Shown piece by piece: positions 33,566-45,800 of a DNA stretch of 64,000 nt (the stretch's first letter is position 1; each line of letters opens with the position of its first letter). The stretch spans positions 5,513,709 through 5,577,708 of the forward strand of contig CAJINV010000002.1 in assembly GCA_905178155.1 (NCBI GenBank), written 5' to 3'. The position numbers were made by a program, and so were the translations under genes. This stretch comes from Amoebophrya sp. A120 (Eukaryota > Sar > Dinophyceae > Syndiniales > Amoebophryaceae). The notes under the pieces were generated by a model. That model made no database searches. It saw only the letters and a program-made list of their open reading frames with translations, and was not told where the DNA came from.

Positions 33566-36500
33566 TCACTTCCATTTCGCGGACCTCCTAGGTAGCACCA
33601 TCGGCGCCATGCCCATCATCGAGCCATTCTCCCGCAGGGGTGAGGAAGATGTGACCCGCATGCCCCCTTCCTGCGGATAGAAACTCTTCTTCGCCGAACC
33701 GCGATTTGCTCCCGTTCCTCGCCCCCGCAAAGAAGTGGTGGTTATACCAGCGTTATTTGAAGATGCGCTATCCTTCTTCAGATTCAGCGAGCTGGTGGTT
33801 GTCTGCATGCCGGAGTTCGTATTTCCGTGATTGTTGCCCCTGAAACTGCCGTCCGTGCTGGTGCGCCAGTCTCTGCCAGTGGTCGTGTAATTCGTCTTGT
33901 TGGTCGTCAGATTTGAGGAATTGTTGGTCCCCGACGAGCGGTAGGACTCGTGCTTCTTGTCAAAGTTCACGTTCGCCCACCGGCCCGGGGGCTTGCTCGG
34001 ACTGGAGTGGAAGTTCACGGTCTTTTTCGGCGACCCGCCGGACAAATCAAAACCGTTCGCAAAGGTCTTTGAAAACTGGTGTTTCGGGGAGGGGGACCGC
34101 GATGCGTTCCTGCCGTTCTGCCGTTGTTCCCGGTTGAAAAATCCGGTCTTGGTCGACTGCGCGGACTGCAGGACCAAAGGTTGGTTGGAAGACCCGAAGG
34201 ACGCGTGGGTGCCGCGCATCCCCAACTGGTCGTCCGTTGGCGAATACCCGATCGGCGACGCACTTCGACTCCCTGTCCGCCGTGCCTGCTCCAGAGCCGG
34301 CAAATACCGCTCGCGAATCATCCGGCCCCCGGTCGGGGAAAACGACCGCGCGTGGGAGGACGAAGCGCCGAAATTTTGGTGCCACTGACTACTGCCCCCC
34401 GTCACGTTTTGCAGCGTGGAGCTGGTGCCGACCCGGTCGGACGTCTCTTCGGTCGTCGAAAACCCGCCTGACCCCGACGCGGTCGCGGTGAAATTATTTC
34501 CCTCGCCGCTCCCGCTGCCCGATGCGTTCCCGCCGCTCCGGTTGCTGCTGCGCTTACTTTCCTTGGAGTCCGGGCGGAATTGGTCGTGGTCCGGCTCTGG
34601 CAAATACGGTAGCCCGGTCAGTTGCTTCGGATTGTAGCTTCCGAGCGGCACGTGCCGGTCGGGTTTGAACCGCCCGAGTTTCTCCGGCCGGCCCATCGAC
34701 CGGATCCTCTCCGCCCAGGGGCCGCCGGTTGTCGGGAATTGGTCCTCCTCCTGTTTCTGTTTCCCCGGCGAGAGGACTTGCTGCTGCTGTCCACCGGAAG
34801 CGCTGTGTTGTCCTCGCGAGCCCGGCCTCGTGCGCATTTTGCCCTTGGATTCCTGCGTTTTCAACTTCTTGTCCGAGGATTTCGGTCTTCTAGACGGGTC
34901 TTTCTCGTGGTCTTTCCGCTTGTGTTTCCGCTCGTGGGGCGACGGTGTACGGCTGCGGCTCCCGGGTCGTGGACCAGCACCGTCAAACGCCTCGCTTAGG
35001 CCAAGCAGGTCCCGGTACTCCTGCGTTTTCCCGCCGGAATAAAACTTGTATCAGAGTGCACAAAGACCCCCTGGGACCCGTCATTTGCAAGGGATGACAA
35101 AGTCAAAGAAGCGCCAGAAACAAAGACGCAGGCCCTGCAACGAACACAAAGTCATGCGGTACTGCAGTACTTACTGTCTTTCCTGCTGGAACAATCTGGT
35201 ATGCCAAGCCAACAGTGTTCATGTCCTGGCGTTTTTGCATGACAAATAAGCGAGACCACGGTTGTTCTTGTGCACTTCCATAACTCGCCGTAGCGGTACA
35301 CACGGTCGTCCTCGTTCAGTTCCAATTCTCGATTGAAATCGTAGTTGCTCGCCTCCACCCGGTCCTGGAGCGTGTGCACGCGGGCCGAGTCGGGGGGTTC
35401 GGACGCCGAGTCTTCCTCGTCCTCCTTTTTGTAGTACCCCTCAGTTTTGTCGTCGCCGAACACCTTCCGTCGCACCGGGTCCAGTTCGTTTTTCCGGTTG
35501 AACCGCGTGCCAAACACTCCCTCCCCCTTCGGGTTGAAAATCCCCTGCTCGAGCTCCGCCTGCTCCTTCAGGGACAAAACGCGGGACCGCCGGCCCAGCC
35601 CGCCGTCGTTCCCCTCGAGAACCGCATTCGGCTGCTGGAAGATGGCCCGGACTAAGTGTTTCGGCTTGGTCTGCGGTGTATCAGCTGTAAAAATGTCTGG
35701 GTCTGGAAGAGTTCATCTTTGTCATGCTTGTTTGGCATGACTCTTAAATCTGTCATGCACGTTACCCAAGAGCTCCGTTTTTCTGTGATGCAGAAGCGCA
35801 GTTTGTCATGCAGAATAGGCAACACCTAGCAGCTCAGAAACTTGTCATGCTGAGCTAGCATTTGTAGCCTCATCATGAGACGCCACCCAGCATCACAAGT
35901 TCCCAGACCCAGACATTTTTACTTTTGATACGGTGTGTCCAGGTGCTCGAGGTACGCTTTCCCCGGCACGTCGGAAATAGTTTCCAGTTCGTTGGTCTGG
36001 CTGTGCACGTACTCCTGGTACACGATCTGTTTCTTGCACGCCATGCAGCACTTAGCCGGGTCCATTTGCGTCACCTTCCGGGGCGGCACGCCGGGGAGCG
36101 TCGAGAGCTGCCACTTCAGCTCTTCCAATTCGTTTCCAACGTTCTGCACCGTCACGTCGTTGTCCATGTCGTGCTGCATTTGTTGCAGCTTCATGTTCTT
36201 CTTTTCTATCTCCCGCGCGTGCATCTCCATCATGGCCTCTTGCACCGCGGTGAACTGCTTCTTCATCTTCACCCGCGTCTTCATTACCGCGACGATGTGC
36301 GTCACCATGCCGTCGACCGCCCGGTCGAGGAGTTTTTTGTTCAAGTCATGCTGTGCCTCCATCAGTTCCTCCTTGACCTTCCGCAACTGCCGCACTTCGG
36401 ACGCCGCTTCCGCAAATTTCTGCCGCACTTCAATCAACAAAAATCGTCCGTTATGCGAGAAAAAAACTGTGTAAGTGTAACTCTGTAATGCAGAGCATGC

Positions 36501-38313
36501 AAGAGAGTTCCACCTGTCATGCCAGACAGCCATGAAGTCCTCTTTCCGTGTGTGTTTTCCCTTAGAAGCCACGCATGACAGGTTTTCTCTGTCATGTAAG
36601 GCAAATTTGCGATGCTGTCAGCCAAAGAAAGTTACACTAACACAGTTTTTTTCTTGGATATCCATTCTCCGCTTTCAAGCTCGGCAACAGCCACTTCCAG
36701 TTGTAAAAGCCTCGCCGCAAAATCAGCGCGTTCCGCTGCTTCTGCGACAAGTCCGGGAGCTCCAAAGACCCCTGGTAGCGGAAGAGAATCGACGTCGCTT
36801 TGCTGTAGCACATCTTCCGCAATTTCGTCAGCTGTTTGTTCGCTAATTTCACCCCCTTATTCGCCTTTTCCAACTGTTTGTCCAGCGATTCGATCTCTAA
36901 TTTCATCCTTTCATTTTCCTCCCGCAGCCCGCCCGTCGCGTCCATCAGCTCGTTTATCCTCCGCACCGCAATGTCCTTTTCCAGCTGCCGCGTGAAGTGC
37001 ATAAACACATCCTTCACGTTCGCCGCCGCCGCGCCCTCGCGCCACTTCTCGACGATTTTCTTCTGCGACTGCATTTTGCTGTACTCCATCTTCTGTAGGC
37101 CGTCTTCCAGATAGGCGATTTTGTTTTCTAACTCGTCCACTTGGTCTTCCAACTTCTTCCGAATCTCGACGATATTCTTGTTCGCGCGCTCCGCTTGCTC
37201 AAACTTGAATTTTTCCTCCTGCAGCTGCTGTTCCAGGTCGAAGGTCTGCTTCTTCGACTCGACCAGTTGATCCTGATAGAAATCAAATATGCATTTCAGT
37301 TTTTTTTTGTACTTGTCATGCATAAACACAGGGCACTCAGCGGATTATGGGAGGTCATGCGAAAGAACAAATGGTGAAAAACTAAAACTGCATCAGAAAA
37401 CAGAGAAAATTGAAACACATTCGCATTATACCTCCAATTCTTTTTCTCTCGCCTGCGCTCGTTTCAGTGCGTGCCTCAGCTGATCCACGTCGTCCAATGC
37501 ATCGGGGTCGGCGGAGCTCAAAAAGCCGCCGAACTCTTGCCACCGGTCCTGGTAACAGGCCAAGTGAAAAAACGCGCGGTCAAACAAGTTTGCCACGCCG
37601 GCGAACTGCTTTCCGACGTCCATCAAGCGGAGTTTCAGCTGGTCCGCCGTCTGCACCTCCGCCCACACACCGGGCGAGGTGTAGTCGGTCTTCACCCTGC
37701 GGAAGACCCGGACGAGCTTCTGAAACGTCATCGCGGGGTCGTCCAGCATGGGGTCGCCGATGCTCCCCGCGGACTTTTTGGACTCCGCGGTGCTGGGGCG
37801 CAGCGTGTCCGCCTTCTGCGTGGATTGCGAGCGGGACCGGCTGGTGCTGCCCTGACTCCCGGCCGTACCCAGCCCCCGCCGCCGCATCGCCGCCAGCTCC
37901 AGGTCGCTGCGCTTCGGCCGCCCGGTGCGGTTGGGCTCATCGTCCGGGAACATCTTTCCGCCGTCGATTTGGAAAACGTTAACGGAGGAACCGACGGACT
38001 CGACCTCGTGGAGCGCGTTCGTGATCTCCTTGACACGCATGTTCTGCATCACGTGATCGGACAATTTGTGCGTCGGCGGGTGCTCCACCTGTTCCACGGC
38101 TTTGTCCGGGTGGTGGATTAGCCCGATCCCCATCATGTCCAACGGCGACTGCGGTCGCGGGAAGTTTTCCTCGACCGAAATGGGCGACCTGGACCGGTTT
38201 CGCGCCCCCTGCTCGTTCAGAACCCGGTTGCTTGTGTTCGTTTGCGGCCGGGCCATGTGGTGCTGGCCCCCCCGGGAGCCGCTGGAGGCCTCGCGGATCG
38301 GCGAGAGGACCAT
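33566..38313 (-). CDS. Long coiled-coil protein, 1292 aa, five exons
   Basis: Function not recognised. Exons 38313-37432, 37272-36661, 36446-35931, 35673-35283 and 35043-33566 total 3879 nt (1293 codons). The N-terminal 230 residues are Arg/Ser/Pro-rich. From about 270 to 480 runs a coiled coil (RAQAREKELE joined to DQLVESKKQT), then a segment RYQGSLELPDLSQKQRN, another coil (VRQKFAEAASEVRQLRK) and a cysteine motif CCMACKKQ. The C-terminal 500 residues are Ser/Asn/Gly-rich with many SP and TP sites (SRSPSPKHQ). It could be a cytoskeletal, basal-body or cell-cycle scaffold; this is inference from shape only. The first intron is an ordinary GT-AG intron; the other three are introners of three different families. 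Confidence 0.82.
35049..35282. mobile_element. Introner, family I (234 bp)
   Basis: TIR TATCAGAGTGCACAAAGACC and complement of TATGGAAGTGCACAAGAAC; flanks acttg/actcg. Excision of 239 nt gives the required frame (YRYGE joined to FYSGGKT). Confidence 0.85.
35679..35930. mobile_element. Introner, main family A (252 bp)
   Basis: TIR TATCAGCTGTAAAAATGTCT and complement; perfect TSD cggtg. Excision of 257 nt gives the required frame in the - strand gene. Confidence 0.92.
36452..36660. mobile_element. Introner, family E (209 bp)
   Basis: TIRs TATGCGAGAAAAAAACTGTG and complement of TATCCAAGAAAAAAACTGTG, continuing into GTGTAACT. Flanks tccgt/tccat. Excision of 214 nt gives the required frame inside the coil region. 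Confidence 0.88.
37273..37431 (-). other. Ordinary GT-AG intron (159 nt)
   Basis: On the - strand it begins GTATAATG and ends TTTCTATCAG, with no TIRs and no TSD. Removal keeps the frame (KELE joined to DQLVES). It serves as an internal contrast to the introners. Confidence 0.8.
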
Positions 38314-40257
38314 TTTTCGGATTTAAGTTTTACAGCAAGGTGCAGTTAGAAGATGCATCAAAAAGTACAAAAAGTGCATCAAATTTTTACAGTTATCGAA
38401 AAAAAGCTCCCCATCCCAATAGTGTACAACTTGTCCAAAAAAAAGCCTGTGCGGCGCTGTCCGAATAATATCAACGACTTTTTGTCACGAACCACAACAT
38501 TGACCAAAAACGATTCACGAAGGTGGGGCGAGAAATGTTGATAATGCAGCAAACTTCGTTGCTAATGCTATCCGAAGTCACATGAAGCTATACTACGAAA
38601 CATGCAACGAGAAAAGGTGGCGGGGGGACATTTTTCGAAAGCTATGGCCTTCATTTCCCACGAATCAAAAAAGTCTCCAAGAAAACGACCCAAAAACGAA
38701 TACGAAGAAGTAGTGAATCAGGATTGATTAAGCGCTTCTATCCACGACTTTCCTTGCAAAACGAAATACCAAAGAAATGGAGACTTACCACGATAAAAAA
38801 TGGCCCTGTAACTACCGCAAACAGGACGGAACCTGATGAGGACAGAGGAGCTCAAGGACAAGTAGGAACAGAAGAAAAAATCATGAACGTACACGGGTGC
38901 AGTGACGTAAGTACACAACAAACCGAAGCAGCACAGCTACGGGACACACAAATGTATTTTCCATGCCGAATTATGTTAGTTTTCTGTTCAACAGCCTTGC
39001 GCGAGCGACTTTCTTTTCATCTTCCGGGTTTCTTTTTTCCAAAAAACGAAAATGACCAATTGGTTGTCTTTTAGCACATCGTAGCGATGCGAGCGTTAGG
39101 AGTAGAGCGTCCTCCTGTATTTGTCGGTGTCTTGGACCTAAATTACTGGGTAAAGTGCAATAGGCCAAAAACATTGACACGACCCTCTTACTTGTTTCCG
39201 CACCGCAACCATGTCGCGCCAAGTAGTCGTGGGCCTATTTCGTGCTTTCGGCCGCGTGGTTCCTTGGTGACACTTCAGGACTTTATTCGGGTCAATACTT
39301 TCTTTTATCCATACTTTTATTCTAGTTTGGGTTAGCGATCCGATCGCGGGCGATCGTTCTAAATACATTACAATTTTTCTTGACTTTATACAAAACACAA
39401 CCATCTTAATCGGGTGATACAACTGAAAAACAACAAATAAAAGTGTCCGTAGAACCAAACCGCTTTCCACGGGTACACTCTTTCGGAACATAAACGAACT
39501 CAGAAAAACAACAAATCGCCTTTTCATACTCCACCCTTCTCGGAGTAACCGCCTATGATTTCGAGCACAAATTTCTGACAAACCCTCGCTTCGCGGCTGC
39601 GTCTACAAACTCTTCTGTCCTAGGAACCGCGATGTAGTCTGGCAACACTCCATTTAGCAGGTCGCCTGACTTCTACGATGCACAGGACAACTGGGTTGTG
39701 CTTGTAGACACCAGAATAGTAGCGTACATAGGTAGTTGCAGTTGCATCTGTACTGAAACCTAGAGCTGGTGGCCTTACTATCTCCAAGGAAGAGCAGACA
39801 AAAAAAACTTGGGTTACAGCGTTTGGTTTGATATTCTTGAAATGAAAGTGACTAGATCTTCTGTAGAACGCGATGAGTGATGAAAATGAATCATGATGTT
39901 TGTCCAAAAATTTGTAACAACAGATGGCTCATGTGAAGAAATGTGTATATCTCAATATTCGAGCGCGAGGATAACTTGAAAGCGATACGGTCGCACCAAG
40001 TGGCGTCAGTGGCAGCTACGATCCTTGCAGCCTCCGTCTGCCTCTTTCTCTTTTCCTGAGCGGCGTTCTCATGTAGCGGGGTCGTCGAGCTTGTGATACT
40101 GTGGCAACAAGAAGCTGCATTCCTTGGACCTTCGTCTTTCTTCACTTGGTGAAATCTTTGTTCGCTAGACCATGTAGACCTGCAACAGGAAAATTTGAGT
40201 TCTTGAGAAGGAGAAGGAACCACGCCGCAGGCACGACGAGATTTTACAGCAGTCGAT
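38314..40257. other. Intergenic, no convincing gene
   Basis: Nearly 2 kb without coding character. A - strand open frame at 39891-40289 (Arg/Ser/Thr-rich) might be a longer last exon of the next small gene. Otherwise nothing seen. Confidence 0.45.
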
Positions 40258-40618
40258 TTACGCCTTCGGGATGACGACGGCCGGCGCACTGTCGATGGAA
40301 GATCTGTTTTCGTTTTCGATTTGATGAATGAAATTCGTTATGCATGGCACACTAACCCATCCCCACATGGTAACTAATGCTCCATCCGCAACACAAATCA
40401 TCGAACCTTTGAAGCAAAAAGAGAGCAAAAATCGAATACACGCTATCCCCGCTCGAGTTCAGCTTGCCCGGCTTCTCGTCCTCCTCGTTGCCGGCCAGGA
40501 ACTCGGGCACCTTGTCCTTCATCTCGGGCGAGAGCTGCTTTTCATTTTCGTATTCGGCCACTTGCTTGTTGATCTCGGATGGCAGCACGTCCAGCTTCTT
40601 CGCGTATCCAGCCGCCAT
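40258..40618 (-). CDS. Small acidic protein, C-terminus uncertain
   Basis: A clear first exon begins at 40618 (MAAGYAKKLDVLPSEI) with G/C-ending codons typical of this genome and continues to NSSGD near 40437. The frame then enters intron-like sequence. The most natural second exon ends at 40258 and encodes SSIDSAPAVVIPKA before a stop. I could not settle the splice sites. Alternatives are a GT-AG intron from the GTG near 40435 to the CAG near 40310, or read-through of the Arg/Ser-rich frame to 39891. About 73 aa in the preferred model. Function not recognised. Confidence 0.4.
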
Positions 40619-40786
40619 TTTCTCAGCACGGTGGTACCCGGAACGCGGAGCTTTACCTGGTTACATTGCACATGCACAATCAAAAAAAAGAGGTCTGATT
40701 CAAGGCTGCCATCCCATACTCACCACGCATTCTACATGACAGACCACGACAGTGATGCAGATCTGCGCATTAGAAATCTACCCGTA

Positions 40787-41328
40787 TCAGCTGAATAAAA
40801 TGGTACCGTCTCGGGGCTTGTTCAAGTTGTGCGTGCGGGTATGGTGGAACGCGTTGTCTCCGTGGAAGAGTATTGGGCGGAAAATTGCTAGTATAGGAAA
40901 AGCACAACCATAACCGACGTATGATCGGTTTATTGTGATGACAGAGCATCGAATTTTTAGCCTCAAAAGCATGAATGTGAAGCCACAACATCATCATCAT
41001 CATGCATCGGCATCGGGATTGGGAATACTAATAACAAATTTTCTGCAGAGAACAAATTGCGATTGTAAGCTTCCTTCTATCCTAGCGCTTTCCCTGAAAT
41101 CGTAGTGTGCGAAGAGAAGTCAATGACGGAGTCATCCTTTTCCGGCTTCTGGGACCGGTACACCTGAAACATGAAGTACATGTCGCGTTTGTTTGTCATG
41201 CGTCGGAGTCACGAGTTCATCATTTTGTCATGCACAATTTGCCAAAGAAAATTTTCCGATAAATAAAGTACCTTCTTCTTCAGGTGGTGCTCCGCGCCCG
41301 CGATCTTCTGCTCCTGAATCTTATCCAT
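40787..41328 (-). CDS. Small basic protein, 77 aa, three exons
   Basis: Function not recognised. Exons 41328-41272, 41163-41089 and 40888-40787 total 234 nt (78 codons). It begins MDKIQEQKIAGAEHHLKKKV, continues YRSQKPEKDDSVIDFSSHTT and ends in NKPRDGTILFS. Intron 1 is GT-AG (41164-41271). Intron 2 is introner-like. Size and His/Arg/Asn content would suit a small subunit of an organellar or ribosomal complex, but I have no family match. Confidence 0.6.
40889..41088. mobile_element. Probable introner (about 200 bp)
   Basis: Inverted ends GCTAGTATAGGAAAAGC and the complement of GCTAGGATAGAAGGAAGC. Flanks agcg/agca suggest a 4-bp TSD. Removal gives frame continuity (TISGK joined to AIFRP). Boundaries are fitted to the frame. 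Confidence 0.6.
41164..41271 (-). other. Ordinary GT-AG intron (108 nt)
   Basis: On the - strand it starts GTACTTTATT and ends ATGTTTCAG. Removal keeps frame (HLKKK joined to VYRSQK). Confidence 0.7.
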
Positions 41329-42899
41329 CTTGGCGAGTGGGGGTAAAACGACCGGCAGGCGTTTGCAAGTGCTCTATCCAATGCAAAAGCACTTCGCGCC
41401 TCGTCAAGTTGCGCTCCTGCTTTTGCTGCTTCTGCGACGATCGATCGAGTGGAGGGTACTAGCGAGGACTTTCCGTTTCTTACCGTGCGTGGGGGGTTGA
41501 AAATTGTGTTGAGCGACGTCTTTCTTTACACTTTTGTATTTTTTGCTGAAACTACAGAATAGTGTCAGCGACAAATTTTGTCTCGCGTGTTAAGCTTTGT
41601 TCTTCTCGTGACGTAGTCGTGCTACTCTTATTTTTACAGTTCTTTGTCTTTCTACGAAATAGTGATGAAAGTGATTTTTTGGTTGTACTGGGTTACATAC
41701 AAGAATGTGTTCGGAGTCCAGAAAATTTCACAGCTTGTTTGATATTCAAAAGTTCTTTGAGTAAACAACTTTTTTATACTCGCCTTTTCAAATGTTTGTC
41801 TGGTCGGGTTTTCGGAATAAAGATAACTTCATGTATGTGGCAACAAAACCGGGCGCAAATCCGCTATTGTGTACACAACGAAGCAAGTCTGCAAAAAGTA
41901 TCTTTTTTCTTGAACTAGAAAGTTAGACCTTTTCTGACTTGAAGTCAGGTGAGTTTACAACTTCAAGTACTGGAATTCTTCGAACTACAACCCGTTTGCC
42001 TTTGCCGATGCGGACAACACAACAACTCCTTATTGTCTCGGTTCGTGTATTTCTACTTGTACTTTGTTCTACTTTGCTGTGCTTTTTGACAGTCCGGCAC
42101 TCGCTGTCCTAAGTTGTACCTGAGTAGATCTTGTAGTTTGCTCCTTTGCGGCTTTTGAAACAAATGCCAATCCCCTGCAGTAGTCTGACGTTTGAGATGG
42201 AAGCAAAAATGGGAAGGGGGTTTTATCCCGATCAGATTAGAAGTAACTTAGTGAAGAACACTCTGTCCTCCGAGTCGTCAACAAAGCTGGGTGCTTCCTC
42301 GCCTGCAGTTGTGAAAAGTAGAATTCCATGAATTCATCTTCAGGTCGTACGACACATTGCGATAATTGGGAAAGTAGATCAGAGCGCAAATCCAAGCTCC
42401 TAGTCCTAGTGTACGTTTGGTACTCCCTGCTAATTCGTTGCGAATCAGTCTCAACTCACAACTCGGTCTAGCATTTTCGGGTATAATAATGTGCGCGTCC
42501 ACATAAGTGACGGCACCACCACCACGCACTATCATTCCCATTCAGGGTTGATGAAAAAAAAAACACCGTAGTAATTTTTGGCAGAGCCTCTGTAGTTTTC
42601 CTTACGACGTTAGCGCTGCCCAAAAAAAATTAGGTACGAAGAGCAACCCAAAAAAAACCATGCACGAAAAAACTCGCACAGATGAACGAAGACTGCCAGC
42701 ATCGTAAGGGTGCAGAATACCTGCACGTTTACTCTCAGTTTCTGAAGTGAAAAAACTCATGAACGTCTGAATCACTCGAAGGTCTATTTTATTTTCGTTG
42801 TAGCTGTAATAGTAAGCAACAGCAGCAGGCGCAGGAGCATCGGTCGCAACTTTCATCAACCTCAAGCTCAAGCAGGACAACAGATAGCACATACTTGGT
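41329..42899. other. Intergenic, no convincing gene
   Basis: AT-rich with poly-T runs. A + frame at 41562-41918 is open without supporting composition. Nothing else seen. Confidence 0.5.
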
Positions 42900-45800
42900 T
42901 TAGTATCCCCCGAATGACCCATTTCTCGGACTCAGGCTCATTTGCGTCGAATTATCAGAGTTATCAAATGCAAAAATGTCTGGGTCTGGAAGATTGCCGG
43001 GTTTGTCATGCACATTTTGCATGACTCCTGATGCCTGTGATGCATGCCCTAGCATCACAGATTTTGTGAGGGCTTCCTGATGCCTGTACCGCATGACAAA
43101 TGCTCTTTCCGTGTAGCAAAACTTGGACACTCTTTGCTGCTCATGCAATACAGATTTTTTTAGAATCCAAAATCAGCATGACAAGTTGGATTCTTCCAGA
43201 CCCAGACATTTTTGCATTTGATAAGAGTCGCGACTTGGCAAAGTGTACTGAATCACGGTGCCGGGCGGGTTGAAACCTCGTCCCCGCTGCTGGCCGCTCT
43301 GCCGCCGGTCTTCCGGCTGGAAGGTATTTTTCAAGTTGCTCGCGTTGTAATTATTGGTCGGGCTATGTAGAGTGGTCTCACCGTCCTGAATCAGCCTCAC
43401 CTGATCGGCACCTGAAGCCGCGTGGTCCTCTGCCGCAATCTGATCAAACTGCTTTTGTTTCTGCTTCTTTTTCAGTCGGTCTATCCTCCGAAGAGTGTTC
43501 AGATCCCTGGTCTCCACTTCCGTTGTTGACTTAGATGCAGCTGCTTTGGCACCAGCGCTAGAATTCCTAGTTGCGAACTTATTTTCATCCCTAAGTTGAG
43601 CTCCGCCGGCATTCACAGGTTGGCAGCCATGCAGGTGCTTTTTCCCGCGGCACCGCAAGGCTGCGTCGGTCATGGCGACGGTGTCAAAATTGTCTGTGTC
43701 CTCTAACTCTCCGTCGATTTCAGTTCTACTCCCAACCACTTGGCACTTGATTTTGGGCACCGTGTGCCCACAGCGGTGAATCGCGTCAAACAGGGTAATG
43801 TCGAGGTCCAACTGCCAGTTCTCAAGCGGGTGATCGTAAAAGTCGGACCCAAACGGGTGCTCCAGCTCCACTGCCACGCGCCCGATTCCGAAAAACCCGT
43901 AGACGCAGAAACAAAGCAACGGAATTTTCCAGTGGAGCGCCAGACCGGTTTGGTGGATCACCATGGGGTATGGAATGGAAATAAATGTCTGGCGGGTCTG
44001 GAAAACGAAGAGAGCACGGCTTGTCATGCTCGGTTAAGATGACTCTGAAGTCTGTCAAGCACGTTAAGTACCACACCGCAGCATCTTTTTATCATGCAGA
44101 AACGCAGTTTGTCATGGTCAATAGGCAGCACCTACTAGGTATAGTACTTAAGTCCGAAACTGGTCAGACTTGGCCATCAACTAAGGCATGCTTGCGATCA
44201 TTCAAGCAGATGCAGCACCACAAGTTTATTCCAGGCCTCCCACACAAATTTGCACTTCATAAAGGGATCACGAGTTTGACGAGAAAGAGCGCGAAATTCA
44301 GCATCAACACAAACGGCTTGGGGAACGGGGTGGACCGGATCACCATAGCCGCGTAGAACGCGTCAAGTGCCTCGTCTAAACTAGTGTACAGCCTTGCAAT
44401 CACCGGGGGAGACACAAAGTGCTCGTCGTGGAACCTGCCGGTGAGCAGCATTTGCAGCCACAGAAAGACCTGCAACGGCCCGGAACGCGCGCACGTGTCG
44501 GGGTTCTTTGCCCGATCGAGGTAATACTCGAGTTCGGCTTCCTCGCACAACCTGTAGCCGAGACACTGCTTCATTTCCTTGATGTCCCCGAGCTCGCGGC
44601 TGCCCTCCGCGTGGAACAAAGACAGTAACGCGGCGAGCCGGGTCCGTATCAAATGCAAATACATGTCCGGGCCTGTAAACTTGCGTTGCTGACACTCGCA
44701 TGCCAGAGTACTTAGGCGCTTGTACGGCATAGCAGCATCAGAAGTAGAAGTAGGAGGATCTATGCAGATTCATTCAATCGCAAAAGACATGTTGACACAC
44801 TGGCTTCCAGACCGAAAAAAAATTGAAAGATTGGCCAATCGTGTTCATGCATAGTACAGATCTTGCTGTTCTTCTTCTTCAGATCTCCCATCACAAATCC
44901 AGACCCAGACATATTGATTTGCAATGCATAGTGCGGAAAACCGCCTTGCTCTCATCGGAGACCACGGAGTATTGGTCGAAGGCCATCGCAAAGTATGCTG
45001 TGTAAAAGCGTCCCCGAACCGGATTTGTCATGCAAATCTGCAAGCCTAAAGCGTTTCTCATGCGTACTTAGCCTCATGAAGAGCATTCTGCAATGCTGTG
45101 TGTCTCGCAGTTTGTGGCGCCAGAAGCAGGAGGAAGCGATCGATGGATCTGTGACGCAGCTGCATTTTTAGCTACACACATTTGAACTGCGGGCCCAGGC
45201 TTGTCATGCGCAACAGAAAAGTTCCCATTTTGACTCTCCTGTGGTCGTGTTGAAGACGTTTTTACACATGGGATACCATGAAGTGCACGTTTATCAGCTT
45301 CGACGCAAACCGATCGCAGAGTCGCCGGCTGTCCCACCACCGCATGTACGCCAGGTTGATGCGGAACACGAGCGTGAAGGCCAGGATGCCCGTGAACAGC
45401 GTCACAATGGTTTCGTCCAGCATGGCCGGAAAAAGCTCCCCGGGGGACCATTCCTCGGCATAGTGAAACAGGAGGAGCGCCACGACGGAAAGCGAATTGT
45501 GGTACATGAGCGACTGGTACATGCCGACGCCGTATTTCTGCCGCGTGAACCACTCCGACCAGGTCTCGTTTTCCGGATCATCGTCGTAAGACAGTTCCCG
45601 CAGCGGGGACCAGCGAGACGCAGTCAGCGCGAAGAAAGGAACGGCGTACCCGAGCGAGCCGATGGTTTCGCGAGTGTTCAAAAGTTTGCCGGTGTCGTCT
45701 GATGTGGAGGATGAGATTTATTCTTTTCTTTGCCGTCGGAGGCAACTTCATGTCATCGTTTCACTGGTGCACTAATACTTCTGTGGTATCTGAGTACGTA

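Noticed and set aside
35925-36488. Long + strand open frames opposite the coiled-coil gene
   Set aside because: Leu/His/Val-rich translation typical of antisense to a Glu/Lys/Met-rich coil; the - strand gives the coherent protein.
41562-41918. A 118-residue + strand open frame with hydrophobic stretches
   Set aside because: No ATG start, AT-rich third positions unlike real genes here, and on the strand opposite to the local array.
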